64,000 nucleotides of DNA. Origin: Phytohabitans houttuyneae. Lineage in GTDB: Bacteria; Actinomycetota; Actinomycetes; Mycobacteriales; Micromonosporaceae. The position numbers and the translations under genes are program-made. Each line of letters begins with the position of its first letter. Position 1 is the first letter of the stretch. This document shows positions 9,875 to 18,951 of this stretch, one piece after another. The stretch covers positions 2,356,997-2,420,996 of the forward strand of contig NZ_BLPF01000002.1 in NCBI RefSeq assembly GCF_011764425.1, given 5' to 3'. The notes beneath the pieces were generated by a model. That model saw only the letters and a program-made list of their open reading frames with translations, did no database searches and had not been told where the DNA came from.

Positions 9875-12054
9875 ATGCCCATCACGATCAAGAGGCGCGC
9901 GACCTGGGCCCAGTTCGTCGACCCGATGATGCGGGTGCACGCCGAGAACCCGCCCGCGCCGAGCCCCAACCCGGACTGGAACCCGGTCGGCGGCGTGTTC
10001 ATCCACCACCGCGGCCCGGGGTCGCTGGGCGGCGGCTACGTCACCGAGGACGACTGCCTGGAGGACATCGCCGGCGTCTACACCGAGGACGTGCGCTCCG
10101 GCGAGGGCAACGGGGACATCCAGTACAACTGGCTGGTCTGCCAGCACGGCAACATCTACGAGGGCCGGGGTACGAGCGCGGCGAGGCCAACTGGGGCCGC
10201 TGCTTCCCCTCCGGCGGCCCGGCGCCGTGCGCACCGGGCGAGATCGGGCGCAACGGCGGCTTCTACTCCATCTGCGCCCTCATGAACCTCGACCACACGG
10301 CCGGCGAGCCACTGCTGCGCGCGGTCCGTGACCTCATCCGCCACCTGCGCACCGAGGCGCCGAAGCCGGCCGGCACGCGGATCGTCCCGCACTCGTACGG
10401 GTACGACACGCAGTGCCCGGGCAACCTCACCATGTACGCCCGCGAGGGCTCCACGATCGACCCCGCCGCACCCTGGACCGGGCTCGCCGACATCCACGTC
10501 TTCGCGGCCCAGCGCTGGTGCAACGCCACCTACGCCGCCGCGCCCGGCTACGAGCGCTGCCCGGAGGACGGCCGCACCGGCTGGTCCACCGTGCTCTCGC
10601 TGACCCAGGGGCTGCAGCACGAGCTCGGCATCTCGCCGACGGTGCGCAACTTCGGCCCCGGCACGTTCAACGCGGTCAGGACCCGCAACAAGCTGCCCGG
10701 CCAGGAGACCAACGGCAACATCGTCCGGCTGTACAACGGCGCGCTGTGGTGCAAGGGCTACTGGACCGCCACCGACCAGGGCCAGTGGAGCGGCGACTCG
10801 CAGCAGGCGCTGGAGCAGCTGTACGCCCACGCCGGACTCTCCTACTCCGACGCCGCCGCGCGGCAGCGGATGTGGCCGCACGTCGTCAAGGCGATGATGC
10901 GGATGGACCAGTTCCGCCTCGTACCCGGCGGCGACGCCGACACCCAGGTGATCCAGCGGCGGCTCAACGCCCGCTACGTCGCCGGCATCGGCATCCCCGC
11001 GATGAGCCTGGTGCCCTGCGACGGCTACTACTCGCGCGACGTGCAGCAGGGCTTCATGATGGGCCTGCAGTACGAGCTGGGCATCGACATCAACGCCATC
11101 AACGGCTACTTCGGCCCCGGCACGCAGGCCGCGCTGCGGGGGCGCGGCTCCGGCGCGCTGGCCGGCGACCTGCGCTACATGTTCCGGGCGGCGTGCTACT
11201 TCAACTCGCCCACGTACGTGCGCGCGGGCGGCGGCCAGACCCCGCTGCGCTACCTGGCCGGCGACATCACCACCGACGCCGCGACCGCCTCGCACGTGGC
11301 GTGGCTGCGCGCCTTCCAGGAGTTCTCGCAGATCCCGGTCAACGGCACCAACGACTACACCACGTGGGCGCAGCTGCTCGTCTCCTCCGGCGACGTGGGC
11401 CGCCCGGCCGCCGGCTGCGACTGCATCACCGAGATCACCGCGGCGCGGGCCGCGCAGCTGCGCGCCGCCGGGTACCAGATCGTGGGCCGCTACCTCGACG
11501 AGCACCTGCCGCCGACCGACCCGGCCTACCTGGGCAAGGCGCTCAAGCCGGGGGAGCCGCGGGCCATCCTCGACGCCGGGCTGCGGTTCTTCCCGCTGTT
11601 CCAGTACAACGGCACGCAGCTGGCCAACTTCACCTACGACAAGGGGTACGACCAGGGGCAGAAGGCGCACCACAAGGCCGCCGGCTTCGGCATACCCGCC
11701 GGCACCTGCGTGTACTTCGCCGTCGACTACGACGCGCTGGACGTCGACATCGACAGCAACGTCAAGCCGTACTTCGAGGGCGTCAAGGCGGCCCTCGGCG
11801 CGCTCGGCAACCGGTACACGTTCGGCGTCTACGGCTCCCGCAACGTGTGCGACCGCGTCTCCCGCGAGGTCGGCGCCACCTGGTCGCTGGTCTCCGGCAT
11901 GTCGTGGGGCTACTCCGGCAACCTGGGCTTCCCGCTGCCGGCGAACTGGTCGTTCAACCAGATCCGGGAGTACGAGTTCCAGCCAGGCTGGGGCCTGGAC
12001 CACGACGTGTGGCGGCAGGGCGCGGACCCCGGCGTCCACACCCTCGACCAGTGA
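9875..12054 (+). CDS. Peptidoglycan amidase/DUF1906 multidomain protein (frameshifted)
   Basis: ATG start after a GAAGAGAAG-like ribosome site. The first frame has a PGRP/amidase domain with the zinc-site FIHHRG and NIYEGRG; the frame then shifts at the G4 run 10167-10170. One extra G gives YERGEANWGR and the second zinc motif HSYGYDTQCPG. The rest contains peptidoglycan-binding-like segments (LSLTQGLQHELGI, FGPGTQAALRG) and a C-terminal DUF1906 glycoside-hydrolase-like barrel (IVGRYLDEH, FPLFQYNG, YFAVDYDA). The repaired protein is about 727 residues. No signal peptide is visible at the N-terminus, so export would need a non-classical route. It is coupled to the M15-like gene 7 bp downstream. 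Confidence 0.78.
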
Positions 12055-12061
12055 GGACACC

Positions 12062-12697
12062 ATGATCAGCCGACGCACCCTCCTCGGCGCCGCGGCCGGC
12101 GCCGGCGCGCTCACACTCGTCCCCGCCGCCCCGGCGCTCGCCCGGGACACCTCCCAGAACGGCTGGCCGATCGACCCGGCCGCCATCGCCGTCCACCGCA
12201 TCGAGGGCTCCGCCGCCTCCGTGGCACTGCGCCGCGGTGCCGCCGCCGCGGTCCTGCTGCACGTCGCGCGCCGCTGGCACTACGAGATCGCCCCGCTGGA
12301 CACCGGCGAGGGCGGCGGCGTGACCGGCCACACCGCACGGCGCGCGGTCCGCGCACCCTACGAGACCAACTACCTGTCCGGCACCGCCATCGCCCTCCAC
12401 CCGGCCGCCTACCCGGTCGGCGGCAGCGAGCCGCTGTGGCCGCACCACGAGCTGATCGTCCGCGACATCCTCGTCGACTGCGACGGGATCGTGGCCTGGG
12501 GCGGCGACCTGACCCCGGCGAAGGCCTCCCACTTCCACATCGCGGCCGCCCCGGGCGACCGCACGCTCGCGCACGTCGCCGCCCGCCTCGACACCAGCCG
12601 CCACGCCGCCCTCCGCGGCCCGGCCGCCGGCGCCGTCGGCGACCCGGGCACACCCGAACGCCGCGACAGGGCCCGCCGCCTGCCGCGACCCCGCTGA
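12062..12697 (+). CDS. Secreted M15-like peptidase homologue, probably inactive
   Basis: 211 residues with a Tat signal (MISRRTLLGAAAGAGAL, cleavage near ALA-RD). TSQNGWP, VLLHVARRWHYE and the C-terminal WGGDLTPAKASHFHI match the actinomycete M15 carboxypeptidase/endolysin-like family. Family members have SNHASGTAIDLN as the zinc/catalytic segment; here the aligned segment reads TNYLSGTAIALH, so His becomes Tyr and Asp becomes Ala. The terminal MHFE-type motif is SHFH, so the catalytic Glu is also replaced. One metal His remains. It probably binds wall material without cleaving it. The alignment is from memory of the family, not computed. Confidence 0.6.
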   Translation: MISRRTLLGAAAGAGALTLVPAAPALARDTSQNGWPIDPAAIAVHRIEGSAASVALRRGAAAAVLLHVARRWHYEIAPLDTGEGGGVTGHTARRAVRAPYETNYLSGTAIALHPAAYPVGGSEPLWPHHELIVRDILVDCDGIVAWGGDLTPAKASHFHIAAAPGDRTLAHVAARLDTSRHAALRGPAAGAVGDPGTPERRDRARRLPRPR

Positions 12698-12722
12698 GGC
12701 CCCTTCAAAGGCGAAGACGGCG

Positions 12723-12778
12723 GGCTACCGCGACGCCCGCCGTGGCCCGGACCGTTGCTCCCGCGGCCTCACCGTCCG
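12723..12778 (+). repeat. Dispersed repeat, copy A (plus orientation)
   Basis: It begins GGCTACCGCGACGCCCG and continues through CCGGACCGTTGCTCCCGCGG to CCTCACCGTCCG. It is one of eight copies recognised by eye. Copy B faces it about 790 bp downstream in inverted orientation, so the pair brackets the non-coding block. Confidence 0.75.
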
Positions 12779-13339
12779 TGGTGGTCGGGCCGGCCGTGCG
12801 CGGTCCGTGGTCGGGCCGGCCGTGCGCGGTCCGTGGTGGGGCCGGGCGGGGTTGGCGCGGCTCGTGGTGGTCCGGCCGGCCGGGCGCCGTCCGCGGTGGT
12901 CGAGCCTGCGTGGCCGGTGCCGGTGCGGGTGTCAGGCCGTCGGCGGGCTGTCGCGAACGGCGTCTCAAGCTGGGCGCACGGATGCGCCCAGCGCCCGACC
13001 GCACTGTCGGTGGTGGACAAGCCCGCCGCACGGCCGGCTCCGCGCGGCGACCACCGTTCGTGGCTTGGCGGACGGCGTGCGACCGGTGGGCTTGGCGCGC
13101 GGCCGGCAACCGGTGGCTTGGCCTGAGCGACAGGCCGGTGGGCTCGGCGGCGGGCGACCGGTTGGTTTGGCGTGAGTGACTAGGGAGCTTGGGGTTGAGG
13201 TGGGCGATTCCGTCCGCAACAGGGCGGGGTGGTCGCCGTTGTCGATGCCGGTCAAGAAGGGGCCTGGCGCGTGGCCGCCGGTCAGAAACAGTGGCGGCGA
13301 TCTGGGAAGCCGGCGACCGCGACAACCCCCACCCCGAAG

Positions 13340-13600
13340 TCTCCTTCGCGGTGGGAGTGCGCGAGTCCGCCCGCGGTTCGGCGCCGTCGTCGCGGTCGGT
13401 GACTGTCGATCAGGCACAGCGGTGTGAGCTTCGAGATCTTGGTGAGTTGGCGCGATATTTCGACGCTAACTTGCCAAGATCTGCTGGAGCGGGCTGCTGG
13501 GGTGAGCTGGGCGACCGCGGAGGGTGAGGCCGCGGGAGCAACGGTCCGGACCACGACGGACGTCGCGGTAGCCCGGATCTGGTTCGGGTTGGCTTGAGGG
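13340..13600 (-). repeat. Dispersed repeat, copy B with extended flanks and hairpin
   Basis: The core 13511-13573 is the reverse complement of copy A (ends CGGACGTCGCGGTAGCC). The left extension, about 170 bp, closely resembles 48190-48358 (GCGCGAGTCCGCCCGC, CTTGGTGAGTT, CTTGCCAAGATCTGC). Within it AGATCTTGG (13436-13444) and CCAAGATCT (13474-13482) are perfect inverted arms. The right flank GGTTCGGGTTGG also recurs next to copies D and G. Confidence 0.72.
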
Positions 13601-13689
13601 CGACCGGAGGGCTTGGCGCGCCCCGCCGGCAGCGGTGGCGGGGACCGGGGCGTATGCGGTGGAAAGCCTGCCAGGGTGGGCGGCGGCGG

Positions 13690-14655
13690 TCAGGCTTCGG
13701 GCGGTGCGGCGGTCCGCAGGAGGGCGGCGCCCAGCGGGGTGAGGGTGTGGAGGACGGCGCGGCCGGTCCGGGTGGTGTGGATCAGGCGGGCCTCGCGCAG
13801 CACCGCGGCGTGCTGGCTCGCCGAGGCGATGCTCACGCCGACCCGGCGGGCCAGCTCGGTGGTGGTGCGACCGTCCCCTATGGACTCCAGCACGGCGGTG
13901 CGGGTCTGTCCGATCAGGGCGGCGAGGTGCGTGCCGGCCGGGAGGGTGATGTCGTGCTCGACCGGGTAGACGAGGACCGGCGGCAGGGCCGGGTCGCGCA
14001 GGAGGTCGGCCGAGCCCCACGACAGGTAGGACGGCACGAGCAGCAGCCCGCGTCCCCGCAGGTGCAGCGACTGCTCGAAGGCCACGTCGATCTCCAGGAC
14101 CGGCGGGGCCCAGCGCATCATCGGCCGGAAGCTGTCCAGCAGGCCCTCGCAGCCCTGCTCCAGCAGCACCCGCGCGCGCCGCGCGCGGTCGGCCTCGACG
14201 GCGGCCAGGGCGTCGGGCCAGATCGGGGCCACCACCGCCTCGTGGTGTGAGCGCAGCGCGGCGGCCACCCGGGTGAGTGTCGGCCGGTCGCCCTCGGCCA
14301 GGCGGCGGGTCCAGGCCGGCAGCGGGCGGCCGAGGCGGGCGAGCCGGGTCATGTCGGTGCGCAGGCGGGACACCGGCGTGGCCAGCAGCGCGTCCAGCCC
14401 GGTCGGCAGGCCGCGCAGGCCCTCGGCCGGGGTGAGGAAGTCGGGGTAGTAGCGACCCTGCACCAGCGGGTCGAGCACCTCGAGGTCGGCCCGGCGGCTG
14501 GCCCGCAGCGCGTCGCGGCGCCACCGCCCGAACACCGGGGCGGGCCCCGGCCGGCGCAGGCGGAAGAGGCTGAAGATCGTCTCCCACAGCGGGTCGGGGC
14601 TGCTGGCGAGCCGCACCCGGCCGATGTCCTCCGGCGTGAAGTAGACGCGTATCAC
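13690..14655 (-). CDS. DUF5937-type ArsR-family transcriptional regulator
   Basis: 321 residues from a GTG at 14655. The N-terminal domain starts VYFTPEDIGRVRLASSPDPLW and includes YYPDFLTP, a hallmark of the long ArsR relatives annotated DUF5937. The C-terminal winged helix is TELARRVGVSIASASQHAAV followed by HTTRTGRAVLHTLT. It is paralogous to the regulator at 46887-47858, which shares the same domain order. It diverges from the SDR gene at 14784, which it may control; I found no clear palindrome in the 128-bp gap. Confidence 0.8.
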   Translation of the reverse strand: MIRVYFTPEDIGRVRLASSPDPLWETIFSLFRLRRPGPAPVFGRWRRDALRASRRADLEVLDPLVQGRYYPDFLTPAEGLRGLPTGLDALLATPVSRLRTDMTRLARLGRPLPAWTRRLAEGDRPTLTRVAAALRSHHEAVVAPIWPDALAAVEADRARRARVLLEQGCEGLLDSFRPMMRWAPPVLEIDVAFEQSLHLRGRGLLLVPSYLSWGSADLLRDPALPPVLVYPVEHDITLPAGTHLAALIGQTRTAVLESIGDGRTTTELARRVGVSIASASQHAAVLREARLIHTTRTGRAVLHTLTPLGAALLRTAAPPEA

Positions 14656-14783
14656 GTCGGCCCCCCGGTCGGCGCCCCGAGGCGGTTCGGGGCGCTCCGG
14701 TGAGTGTATGGGCGCGCGGAGCCGCACCGCCATCAGCGCGAGTCGATGCTGGCTGTCGGATCCCCGGCTGCGAGACTGGCCGG

Positions 14784-15691
14784 ATGACATCGTGGTCGCC
14801 GGACAAGGACGCGCTGCGCGGGCGGGTCGCCGTGGTGGCCGGAGCCACCCGCGGCGCCGGGCGGGGAATCGCCGCGGCCCTCGGCGAGGCGGGCGCGACC
14901 GTCGTGTGCACCGGGCGCAGCAGCAGCCGCCACCGGCTCCGGTCCGACTACGACCGGCCGGAGACGATCGAGCAGACCGCCGAGCTGGTGACGGCGCTGG
15001 GCGGGACCGGCGTGCCGTACGCGGTGGACCACCTCGACGCCGAGCGGGTGGGGGCCTGGCGGCGTGGCTGCGCGGGGAGTACGGGCACATCGACGTGCTG
15101 GTCAACAACATCTGGGGCGCCGAGCAGCTCAAGGGCGGCCCCAGCGAGTGGAACACCCCGGTGTGGGAGCACGACCTCGACAAGGGGCTGCGCATCCTGC
15201 GCCTCGCCGTCGACACCCACCTCATCACGTCGCACCACCTGCTGCCGCTGCTCATCGACCGGCCCGGCGGGCTGCTCGTGGAGGTCACCGACGGCACGGC
15301 CGAGTACAACGCGGGCACGTACCGGATCTCGGTCTTCTACGACCTGGCCAAGGCGTCGGTCAACCGGCTGGCGTTCGCGCAGGGGCACGAGCTCGCGCCG
15401 CACGGCGCCACCGCGGTCGCGATCACCCCCGGGTGGCTGCGGTCGGAGATGATGCTCGACGCGTTCGGCGTGACCGAGCAGACGTGGCGCGACGCCCTCG
15501 CGGCCGGTGCGCCGCCGGGGTTCGCCGCCTCGGAGTCACCGCGGTACGTGGGTCGCGCGGTAGCCGCCCTCGCCGCGGACCCGGGGCGCTCGCGGTGGCA
15601 GCAGCGCTCGGTGAGCGCGGCCGAGCTGGCCCGGGAGTACGGCTTCACCGATGTCGACGGCACCCAGCCGGACGCCTGGACCGCGATCTAG
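14784..15691 (+). CDS. SDR family oxidoreductase (frameshifted)
   Basis: ATG at 14784. The first part has the cofactor motif AGATRGAGRGIA and VVCTGRSSS. The frame breaks at the G5 run 15050-15054; one extra G yields VGGLAAWLRGEYG, continuing into HIDVLVNNIWGAE and the active site YDLAKASVNRLAF with ITPGWLRSEMM. The repaired length is about 302 residues, normal for the SDR subgroup that carries an NNIWG motif. Transcription is divergent from the DUF5937 regulator. The substrate is unknown. Confidence 0.8.
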
Positions 15692-15831
15692 CGCGGTGAC
15701 CACTGTGGTTCGCCGGGTTCCCCGGGCGAACCAGGCCCTGCCGGACCCGGAAACGTCGTTCGAGCGGGGCTCGACCGCGGCTCGAGTGCGGAGACCTTGA
15801 CGGACGTCGATGGCTGCCGCATTGTCGAGGG

Positions 15832-16965
15832 ATGTCTGGCGTGCGCTCCACTGTGGCCACTCGTCGCCTGCTGCCGGGCCTGCTGGCCGCCACCGTCCTG
15901 CCGGCGGCGGTGTTCGGCGCGCTCCTCGCCGCCGTGCCGGGCGTCGGCGCGTCGCCGGCCTCGGCCGTGGTGCTCGACACGTCGCCGCCGACACGGTCCC
16001 CCACGTCGGGCACGACACCGGGCACGTCGCCGTTTCCGCCGAGCGCACCCACCAACCTGGTCGCCACCGCCGTCACCTCCGGCTCGGTGACGCTGAGCTG
16101 GACCGCGTCGACGCGGGGCTGCTGCGAGATCGTCGGGTACGACGTCTTCTACATGCAGGCGTACTACGACGTCGCCTTCAGCCAGCAGGTCGGCAACGTC
16201 ACGACGGTGACCGTCACGGCGAACATCGCCCGCACGAAGCAGTACACCTTCACGGTCACCGCCCGCGACTCGATGGGCCGCCGCTCGGGCGTGTCCAACG
16301 AGGTCGTGGTCGTCACGCCCAACACCGACACCGGGCCGGACACCACGCCGCCGGGCACCCCGCCGGGCTTCGCGCTGGCCAGCCAGACCGCGACGACCGC
16401 GCAGCTGGCGTGGACGCCGGCCACCGACGACGTGGGCGTGACGGGGTACGAGGTCTACAAGTTCGACGGCGTCTTCATCTCGACGCTGCTCGCCACCGTC
16501 AGCGGCACCACCGCCGGGGTTCCGCTGGGCGCGGGCCGCAACCAGTTCTACGTGCGGGCGCGCGACGCGGCGGGCAACCTTTCGATCGCCACCGCCGCCC
16601 TCAACGTGAACGGCGCGACGAACCCGCCGGTGACGCCGGGGCTGTGCCAGGTCACGTACACCAACACGTCGCAGTGGCAGACCGGTTTCGTGGCCTCGGT
16701 GACGATCCGCAACACGAGCCCTTCGACGCCGGTGGAGGGGTGGACGCTGACGTTCGCGTACCCGGGTGACCAGCGGGTCGTCTCCGCGTGGAGCGCGCGG
16801 GTCACGCAGAGCAACGCGGTCGTGACCGCGCAGCACGCGGACTGGAACAGGGTCATCCCGGTCGGCGGCAGCGTCACGTTCGGCATCTACGGCGCGTGGA
16901 GCGCGAGCAACGTGGCGCCGGCGGCGTTCGCGCTGAACGGGACGGGCTGCGTCGTCGCCGCCTGA
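15832..16965 (+). CDS. Secreted fibronectin type III / CBM2 carbohydrate-binding protein
   Basis: 377 residues. Signal peptide (hydrophobic LLPGLLAATVLPAAVFGALLA, then ASA), a Pro/Thr-rich linker, two FnIII domains (SAPTNLVATAV...VSNEVVVVTP and GTPPGFALAS...LNVNGA), then a CBM2 domain from about residue 270 (CQVTYTNTSQWQTGF, WTLTFAYPGDQ, WNRVIPVGGSVTFG). No catalytic domain is present. CBM2 binds cellulose, chitin or xylan; the flanking aromatic residues are kept. It may be an anchoring or accessory protein in extracellular polysaccharide use. Confidence 0.88.
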   Translation: MSGVRSTVATRRLLPGLLAATVLPAAVFGALLAAVPGVGASPASAVVLDTSPPTRSPTSGTTPGTSPFPPSAPTNLVATAVTSGSVTLSWTASTRGCCEIVGYDVFYMQAYYDVAFSQQVGNVTTVTVTANIARTKQYTFTVTARDSMGRRSGVSNEVVVVTPNTDTGPDTTPPGTPPGFALASQTATTAQLAWTPATDDVGVTGYEVYKFDGVFISTLLATVSGTTAGVPLGAGRNQFYVRARDAAGNLSIATAALNVNGATNPPVTPGLCQVTYTNTSQWQTGFVASVTIRNTSPSTPVEGWTLTFAYPGDQRVVSAWSARVTQSNAVVTAQHADWNRVIPVGGSVTFGIYGAWSASNVAPAAFALNGTGCVVAA

Positions 16966-16978
16966 CGCGACCGCCGCG

Positions 16979-17866
16979 TCACGGCACGAGGACCGTCTTG
17001 CCCCGCAGCGTGCCCGCCTCGGCCTCGCGGTGCACGTCGGCGAGGTCGGCGAGCGGGCGGACCGTGACGTCCACCCGCACGGCGCCCGCGTCGACAAGCG
17101 CGACCAGCGCGGCCAGGTCGGCGGTGTCGTTGCGGACGACGAAGTGCCGCGCGCCGACCCCGGCCGGCCCGGTCACCGACACCGCCGCGCCACCCGGCCG
17201 GACCAGCGCTGCCGCGCCGGAGGCCGGACCGGGCACCAGGTGCAGCAGCGTGTCGACCGGCTCGTCGAGGGTGAGCGGGCCGCTCGTGTAGTCGAGGACG
17301 CGGTCGGCGCCGAGCTGGCGGACGGCGGCGGCGCTGCGCGGGCCGGCGGTGGCGACCACGTACGCGCCGGCGTGCTTGGCGAGCTGTACCGCGAACCGGC
17401 CGACGCCGCCGCCCGCGCCGTTGACCAGCACGCGCTGGCCCGGCGCGACGCGGGCGTGCGCGAAGACGGCCTGCCACGCGGTGAGGCCGGCGATGGGCAG
17501 CGCCGCCGCGTGGGCCAGCGGTATCGCTGCGGGCGCGGCGACGAGGTCCGCGGCCGGGGCGGTCATGTACTCGGCCGCGGCGCCGCCGGCGTCCACCCGC
17601 CCGACCACCCGGTCACCGGGCGCGAACGCGACACGGCCGGGGCCGGCCGCCACCACCGTGCCGGCGACCTCGCCGCCGAGCGTCCACGGCAGGTCCAGCT
17701 CGGCCACGTGGCGCAGCAGGCCGCGCCGCCACCCGACGTCGGAGGGGTTGAACGAGGTCGCGGCGACCTTGAGCAGGACCTCGCCGGGGCCGGGCGCGGG
17801 GCGGGGCACCTCGTCGGCGCGGATGGCGGAGGCCTCGCCGTACCCGTGGATTCGCATGGCTCGCAC
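16979..17866 (-). CDS. Zinc-independent alcohol dehydrogenase/quinone reductase (MDR)
   Basis: 295 residues. GroES-like N-terminal domain (FNPSDVGWRRG, GGEVAGTVVAAG, GDRVVGRVD) and a Rossmann domain with VNGAGGGVGRFAVQLAK as the cofactor motif. No structural zinc cysteines. The GTG at 17866 gives the usual RAMRIHGYG start; an in-frame ATG three codons later is an alternative. It diverges over 92 bp from an AraC-type gene that is the obvious candidate regulator. Confidence 0.87.
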   Translation of the reverse strand: MRAMRIHGYGEASAIRADEVPRPAPGPGEVLLKVAATSFNPSDVGWRRGLLRHVAELDLPWTLGGEVAGTVVAAGPGRVAFAPGDRVVGRVDAGGAAAEYMTAPAADLVAAPAAIPLAHAAALPIAGLTAWQAVFAHARVAPGQRVLVNGAGGGVGRFAVQLAKHAGAYVVATAGPRSAAAVRQLGADRVLDYTSGPLTLDEPVDTLLHLVPGPASGAAALVRPGGAAVSVTGPAGVGARHFVVRNDTADLAALVALVDAGAVRVDVTVRPLADLADVHREAEAGTLRGKTVLVP

Positions 17867-17958
17867 CCGACGAACCTATGGCCGCCCGGCGGAGACGGAC
17901 CATGCTTTCAGGTCCCGCGTTCATACGCGATCGTCCTCGCGGCGATACGCTCTGCCGC

Positions 17959-18891
17959 GTGGACGTGCTCAGCGACGTGATCACCGTGATGCGCACCGGG
18001 CAGCCGCGCTCGGCGCGGGTGGGGTGGCGGGCGCCGTGGGCGCAGGAGTTCGCGGCGGTGCCCGGCGCCGCCGGCTTCCAGGTGGTCCTGCAGGGCGCCT
18101 GCTGGCTCGTGCGGCCGGGCGCCGCGCCGCTCGCGCTCGCGCCGGGCGACGTCGTCTTCCGCCCGCACGGCGGCGGGCACACGCTCGCCGACAGCCCCAC
18201 CACCGCGCCGGCCGCGCCCGCCTGCGACCCGTCCGACCCGCGCGCGGAGCGCCGGTACGCGGACGACCCCGTCGACGACCCCACGACGGTGACGCTCTGC
18301 GGCGGCTACCAGCTCGACGCGGCCCGCGCCCACCCGCTGCTGCACGACCTGCCCGACCTCATCCACCTCCCCGCCCACCTCGGCCGCCACCCCGCCCTGC
18401 GCTCCACAGTGGACCTGCTCGCCGCCGAGCTGGCGCGGCCGGGGCTGGGCACCGACGCCATCGTGCCCGCGCTGCTCGACACGCTGCTGCTGCACATCCT
18501 GCGCGCCTGGCTCGACGGGCGCTCGGCCCGCGCCGCGCGCACCGGCTGGGCGGCCGCCCTCACCGACCCGCCGACGACCGCCGCGCTGCAGGCCATGCAC
18601 CGCGACCCCGCCCGGCCGTGGACGGTCGCGTCGCTGGCCGCGGAGGCGGGGCTGTCGCGGGCGCCGTTCGCCCGGCGCTTCGCCGCGCTGGTGGGGCAGC
18701 CGCCCCTGGCGTACCTGACCTGGTGGCGGATGACCACCGCCGCCCTCCTGCTGACCGGCTCGGACGCACCGCTGCGCGCGGTGGCGGCCGAGGTGGGGTA
18801 CGGGTCGGAGTTCGCGTTCGCCGCCGCGTTCAAGCGCCGCTACGGCGTCGCCCCCGGCCGCTACCGCCGCGCGCGGCAGCCCGCCGCCTAG
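17959..18891 (+). CDS. AraC-family transcriptional regulator with cupin sensor
   Basis: 310 residues from the GTG at 17959 (VDVLSDVITVMRTG), which removes an unlikely basic leader. The N-terminal cupin-type domain (AR.GWRAPWAQEF, GACWLVRPGAAPLALAPGDVV, RPHGGGH) is the AraC ligand-binding type found next to oxidoreductase genes. The C-terminal double HTH has WTVASLAAEAGLSRAPFARR and the signature VAAEVGYGSEFAFAAAFKRR. Divergent from the MDR gene, which it likely controls. Confidence 0.9.
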   Translation: MDVLSDVITVMRTGQPRSARVGWRAPWAQEFAAVPGAAGFQVVLQGACWLVRPGAAPLALAPGDVVFRPHGGGHTLADSPTTAPAAPACDPSDPRAERRYADDPVDDPTTVTLCGGYQLDAARAHPLLHDLPDLIHLPAHLGRHPALRSTVDLLAAELARPGLGTDAIVPALLDTLLLHILRAWLDGRSARAARTGWAAALTDPPTTAALQAMHRDPARPWTVASLAAEAGLSRAPFARRFAALVGQPPLAYLTWWRMTTAALLLTGSDAPLRAVAAEVGYGSEFAFAAAFKRRYGVAPGRYRRARQPAA

Positions 18892-18951
18892 GCCCTGTTT
18901 GGAAATCCTTGCCGGGCTGCGCCGGGCGCAGAGTGGCCACCGCACCAGCGC

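Larger units (their letters stand above)
12698..13689. other. Gene-free, repeat-rich convergent intergenic region
   Basis: 992 bp between the ends of two convergent genes, with no credible gene. It holds repeat copy A at the left, 26-29 bp minisatellite units from about 12776 to 12850, a degenerate tandem array with GACCGGTGGGCTTGGCG-like units (about 13050-13180), and the extended repeat copy B at the right. Long open frames here have repeat-derived composition and no recognisable domain. Confidence 0.7.

Noticed and set aside
10156-12201. Minus-strand 680-codon open frame
   Set aside because: It is the antisense of the amidase/DUF1906 gene, with Val/Arg/Gly-rich shadow composition.
12705-13427. 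Several overlapping open frames in the repeat block
   Set aside because: They translate the repeats, lack ribosome sites and have no domain; the block is better described as non-coding repeats.
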